Assembly: GCA_002494165.1 (NCBI GenBank)
Contig: DLBH01000086.1
Span: forward strand, 496-7,917
DNA from: Lachnospiraceae bacterium UBA7026
Lineage (GTDB): Bacteria > Bacillota > Clostridia > Lachnospirales > Lachnospiraceae
Reading direction: 5' to 3'
DNA: 7,422 nucleotides
Positions 5,431-7,422 of the stretch are shown here, piece by piece. The position numbers and the translations under genes were made by a program. The first letter of the stretch is position 1, and every line of letters starts with the position of its first letter. The notes beneath the pieces are model-generated. The model saw only the letters and a list, made by a program, of their open reading frames with translations. It had not been told where the DNA came from and did not search any database.

Positions 5431-5439
5431 GAGTGCTGA
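5413..5439. promoter_or_regulatory. CIRCE element (HrcA operator)
   Basis: TTAGCACTC (5413-5421), a 9-base spacer and GAGTGCTGA (5431-5439) match the CIRCE consensus TTAGCACTC-N9-GAGTGCTAA at 17 of 18 arm positions. CIRCE is the binding site of HrcA, the repressor of groESL and dnaK heat-shock operons in Firmicutes. Here it stands before lon. Confidence 0.93.
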
Positions 5440-5475
5440 TTACAAATCTGTGAAATGAATAATATTTTATACAGA

Positions 5476-5537
5476 CTCCGCTGCCGGATCCCTGTCTGCT
5501 CCGCTGGACAGGACTCTTTATGGCGGAGCTAAGGAGG
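5476..5537 (+). promoter_or_regulatory. Structured lon leader with candidate pseudoknot next to the ribosome binding site
   Basis: Stem 1 is CCTGTC (5491-5496) with GACAGG (5507-5512). Its 10-base loop contains GCTCCGC (5498-5504), which is complementary to GCGGAGC (5523-5529), one base before the AAGGAGG Shine-Dalgarno (5531-5537). An upstream CTCCGC (5476-5481) can compete for the same downstream arm. Stem and loop lengths suit an H-type pseudoknot. The regulatory role is inferred. Confidence 0.5.
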
Positions 5538-5544
5538 TATCTTT

Positions 5545-7422
5545 ATGGCAGTTTTACCAGTTTATAATACACTAGTGGTACCGGATGCCAATATTTATTT
5601 TAAATCCGATTCCTATGAGAAGATGACCGGAAGGGCGCCGGCCATCGAAGATAAGGTGACCATTGTAGTTGCCAGAAAGCCCATCAGCCAGAAGGAGATG
5701 GATGAGGACAGCTTCTATCCCATCGGCGTATCCGGAGTGATTACCGAGATTAATAATAACGGATATATTGTAATCCATACCCGTTACCGGGTAAATGTAG
5801 AGGAGGTCTCTGTCTACAAGGACTATATGATCGACCTGTCCATATCCAAGCGGAGGGATATCGAGGACATCGATGAGAAGGACTTAGAGGCCAAGGTCAA
5901 GGAGATCAAGGCCGCCATGCTGCGCTTCAGTGAGAGCTTCCAGCAGGCCAATATGGCCAGGGCCTATATCAGCCAGCTCAATACCATAGGAGAGATCATC
6001 TCTGCCATGTCTCCCTGGATCATGAACTCCAACAGTGAGCGCTACGAGATCCTGGCAGAGGACAGCCAGAAGAAGCGGGCTGAGATGATGGAACAGATGA
6101 TCTATGAGAATATCGAGATGTTCAAGCTCAATTCAGAGGCCAAGAGTGCCCAGGAGGAAGATTATCAGAAGATCTACCGGGAGTCTGCCATCAAGAAGCA
6201 GATGGAGTTTCTGCAGAAGGAGCTGGATGAGATGCACCCGGAAAATGTCTCTGACCTCCGTAAGCTGGAGATCAAGATCGAGGAATCCGGTATGAACGAG
6301 ACGGCAAGGAAAGAGGCGGAGAAAATCCTCAACAGGCTCAAGTCTGAAGGTCAGAACAGTGCGGAATCCGGCATGCTCTACGACTACCTGGATTTTGTCA
6401 CAGGCCTGTCCTGGAAAAAGGAGGCGGCCCAGACCATCGACCTTGACCGGGCGGAAAAGGTCCTTGAGGAAGATCATTTCGGCCTGAAAAAGGTCAAGGA
6501 GAGGATCATCCAGCAGATTGCCGTCATGAATCTGAAGAAAAAGCAGACCGGATCTATCCTGCTCTTTGTGGGAGCCCCCGGAACCGGCAAGACCAGTATC
6601 GGCCAGAGTATCGCCAAAGCCTTGCAGAGAGAGTACGTCCGTGTCAGCCTGGGCGGCGTCCGGGATGAGGCGGATATCCGGGGCCACAGGCGGACCTATA
6701 TCGGTGCCATGCCCGGAAGGATCATGGACGGAATCCAGAAGAGTGGCGTCTCCAACCCGGTCATGGTTCTCGATGAGGTGGACAAGCTGTCCATGTCCTA
6801 TAACGGGGACCCGGCCAGCGCCCTTCTGGAGGTCCTGGACCCGGAGCAGAACAGCACCTTCACAGACCACTATATGAATGTGCCCTATGACTTGTCTGAC
6901 GTTATGTTTATCTGTACGGCCAACTCAGCGGATACCATACCCGAGCCTCTGCTCAACCGTATGGAAGTGATCCAGTTCCAGGGCTACAGTCCTTTAGAGA
7001 AGCTGCAGATCGCCAGAAGACACCTGCTGCCCAAGGCTATGGATGCCGTGGGAATCACGGAGGATGACCTGGCCATCTCCGACGAGGTTCTGGCCGAGAT
7101 CATCAGCGGCTACACCAGGGAAGGAGGGGTCCGGGGCTTAAAGAAAAGGATGGATACCCTCTGCCGGTCGGCGGCAGTCCGCATCGTCCGGGGCCATGAG
7201 GGCCAGTTAAATATTGACAGTGGGAGCCTGAGGGATTATCTGGATATGCATCCCATCCGCCACGGCCTGGTCAAGGATGACTCCCGGCCCGGTATCGTGA
7301 CCGGCCTGGCCTGGACGGCCGTAGGTGGGGAGATCCTCTATATAGAGACCCTCTTTACCAAGGGAGACGGCAAGGTGACTATCACCGGCCAGCTGGGGGA
7401 TGTGATGAAGGAATCCGCCCAG
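5545..7422 (+). CDS. lon: ATP-dependent Lon protease (endopeptidase La), 3' truncated by window
   Basis: The frame runs open from ATG 5545 to the window edge, 626 codons of an expected ~770-800. AAGGAGG (5531-5537), 7 bases upstream, fixes the start. Residues 1-~95 are a short, divergent Lon substrate-binding domain; about 100-290 is helical with the family block IKKQMEFLQKELDE. The AAA+ module carries Walker A GAPGTGKTS (343-351), Walker B VMVLDEVDK with D410/E411, arginine finger R472 in LLNRME, and sensor-2 R530 in GGVRG. The protease domain begins at about 583 (GIVTGLAWTAVGGEILYIE), but the catalytic Ser-Lys dyad lies beyond the window, so proteolytic competence is not shown directly. Lon is a cytoplasmic hexamer that degrades misfolded and selected regulatory proteins. 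A CIRCE site upstream indicates heat-shock control, and TetR-type operators lie further upstream. Confidence 0.95.
   Translation, partial: MAVLPVYNTLVVPDANIYFKSDSYEKMTGRAPAIEDKVTIVVARKPISQKEMDEDSFYPIGVSGVITEINNNGYIVIHTRYRVNVEEVSVYKDYMIDLSISKRRDIEDIDEKDLEAKVKEIKAAMLRFSESFQQANMARAYISQLNTIGEIISAMSPWIMNSNSERYEILAEDSQKKRAEMMEQMIYENIEMFKLNSEAKSAQEEDYQKIYRESAIKKQMEFLQKELDEMHPENVSDLRKLEIKIEESGMNETARKEAEKILNRLKSEGQNSAESGMLYDYLDFVTGLSWKKEAAQTIDLDRAEKVLEEDHFGLKKVKERIIQQIAVMNLKKKQTGSILLFVGAPGTGKTSIGQSIAKALQREYVRVSLGGVRDEADIRGHRRTYIGAMPGRIMDGIQKSGVSNPVMVLDEVDKLSMSYNGDPASALLEVLDPEQNSTFTDHYMNVPYDLSDVMFICTANSADTIPEPLLNRMEVIQFQGYSPLEKLQIARRHLLPKAMDAVGITEDDLAISDEVLAEIISGYTREGGVRGLKKRMDTLCRSAAVRIVRGHEGQLNIDSGSLRDYLDMHPIRHGLVKDDSRPGIVTGLAWTAVGGEILYIETLFTKGDGKVTITGQLGDVMKESAQ

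Noticed and set aside
6133..6870. 245-codon leftward frame antisense to lon
   Set aside because: It is opposite the Lon AAA+ domain, shows no domain and is explained by GC-rich third positions in lon.

Overview
The window looks like chromosome from a low-to-mid GC Firmicute, most likely a Lachnospiraceae-type clostridium. The evidence is strong AAGGAGG-type ribosome binding sites, AT-rich intergenic regions around moderately GC-rich genes, a CIRCE heat-shock operator, and a Gram-positive-style fused sucrose-family PTS permease. This placement rests on gene style and protein resemblance, not on a database search.

Layout. (1) Positions 1-744 (+) hold the C-terminal part of an amylosucrase-like GH13 enzyme, cut by the window edge. 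(2) Positions 745-1122 are a long leader with a clear promoter, repeated ATTGTAA boxes and several hairpins. It leads into a 648-residue EIIBCA sucrose-type PTS permease (1123-3069, +). Together these two genes form a sucrose-uptake and sucrose-conversion locus. (3) Positions 3070-3346 carry a nested stem, a 15-bp hairpin that probably serves as terminator, and short T-rich direct repeats. (4) Positions 3347-4369 (-) encode a secreted protein resembling TagC/helveticin-type beta-propellers. (5) Positions 4370-4731 contain its promoter and a tandem array of 66-bp units, each holding a hairpin. (6) Positions 4732-5268 (-) encode a cysteine-rich TetR-family regulator. (7) Positions 5269-5544 are a dense control region. 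(8) Positions 5545 to the end (+) encode the first 626 residues of a Lon protease (endopeptidase La).

The two most interesting pieces are non-coding. The tetR-lon intergenic region has two near-identical 16-bp palindromes (cores CTTGACA-N2-TGTCAAG). Each overlaps the -35 box of one of two overlapping, oppositely directed promoters and lies just past the start of the other. The rightward promoter runs into a terminator-like hairpin. Beyond it is a second promoter whose -10 lies in the spacer of a CIRCE element, so HrcA would control it. The lon leader can then form an H-type pseudoknot ending one base before the Shine-Dalgarno sequence. Lon therefore appears to be wired to heat shock (HrcA) and possibly to whatever the TetR protein senses.

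The second piece is the 66-bp repeat array upstream of the secreted beta-propeller gene. Substitutions among its units break pairing on the + strand (A-C) but keep it on the - strand (G-U), which suggests a structured RNA made from the - strand.
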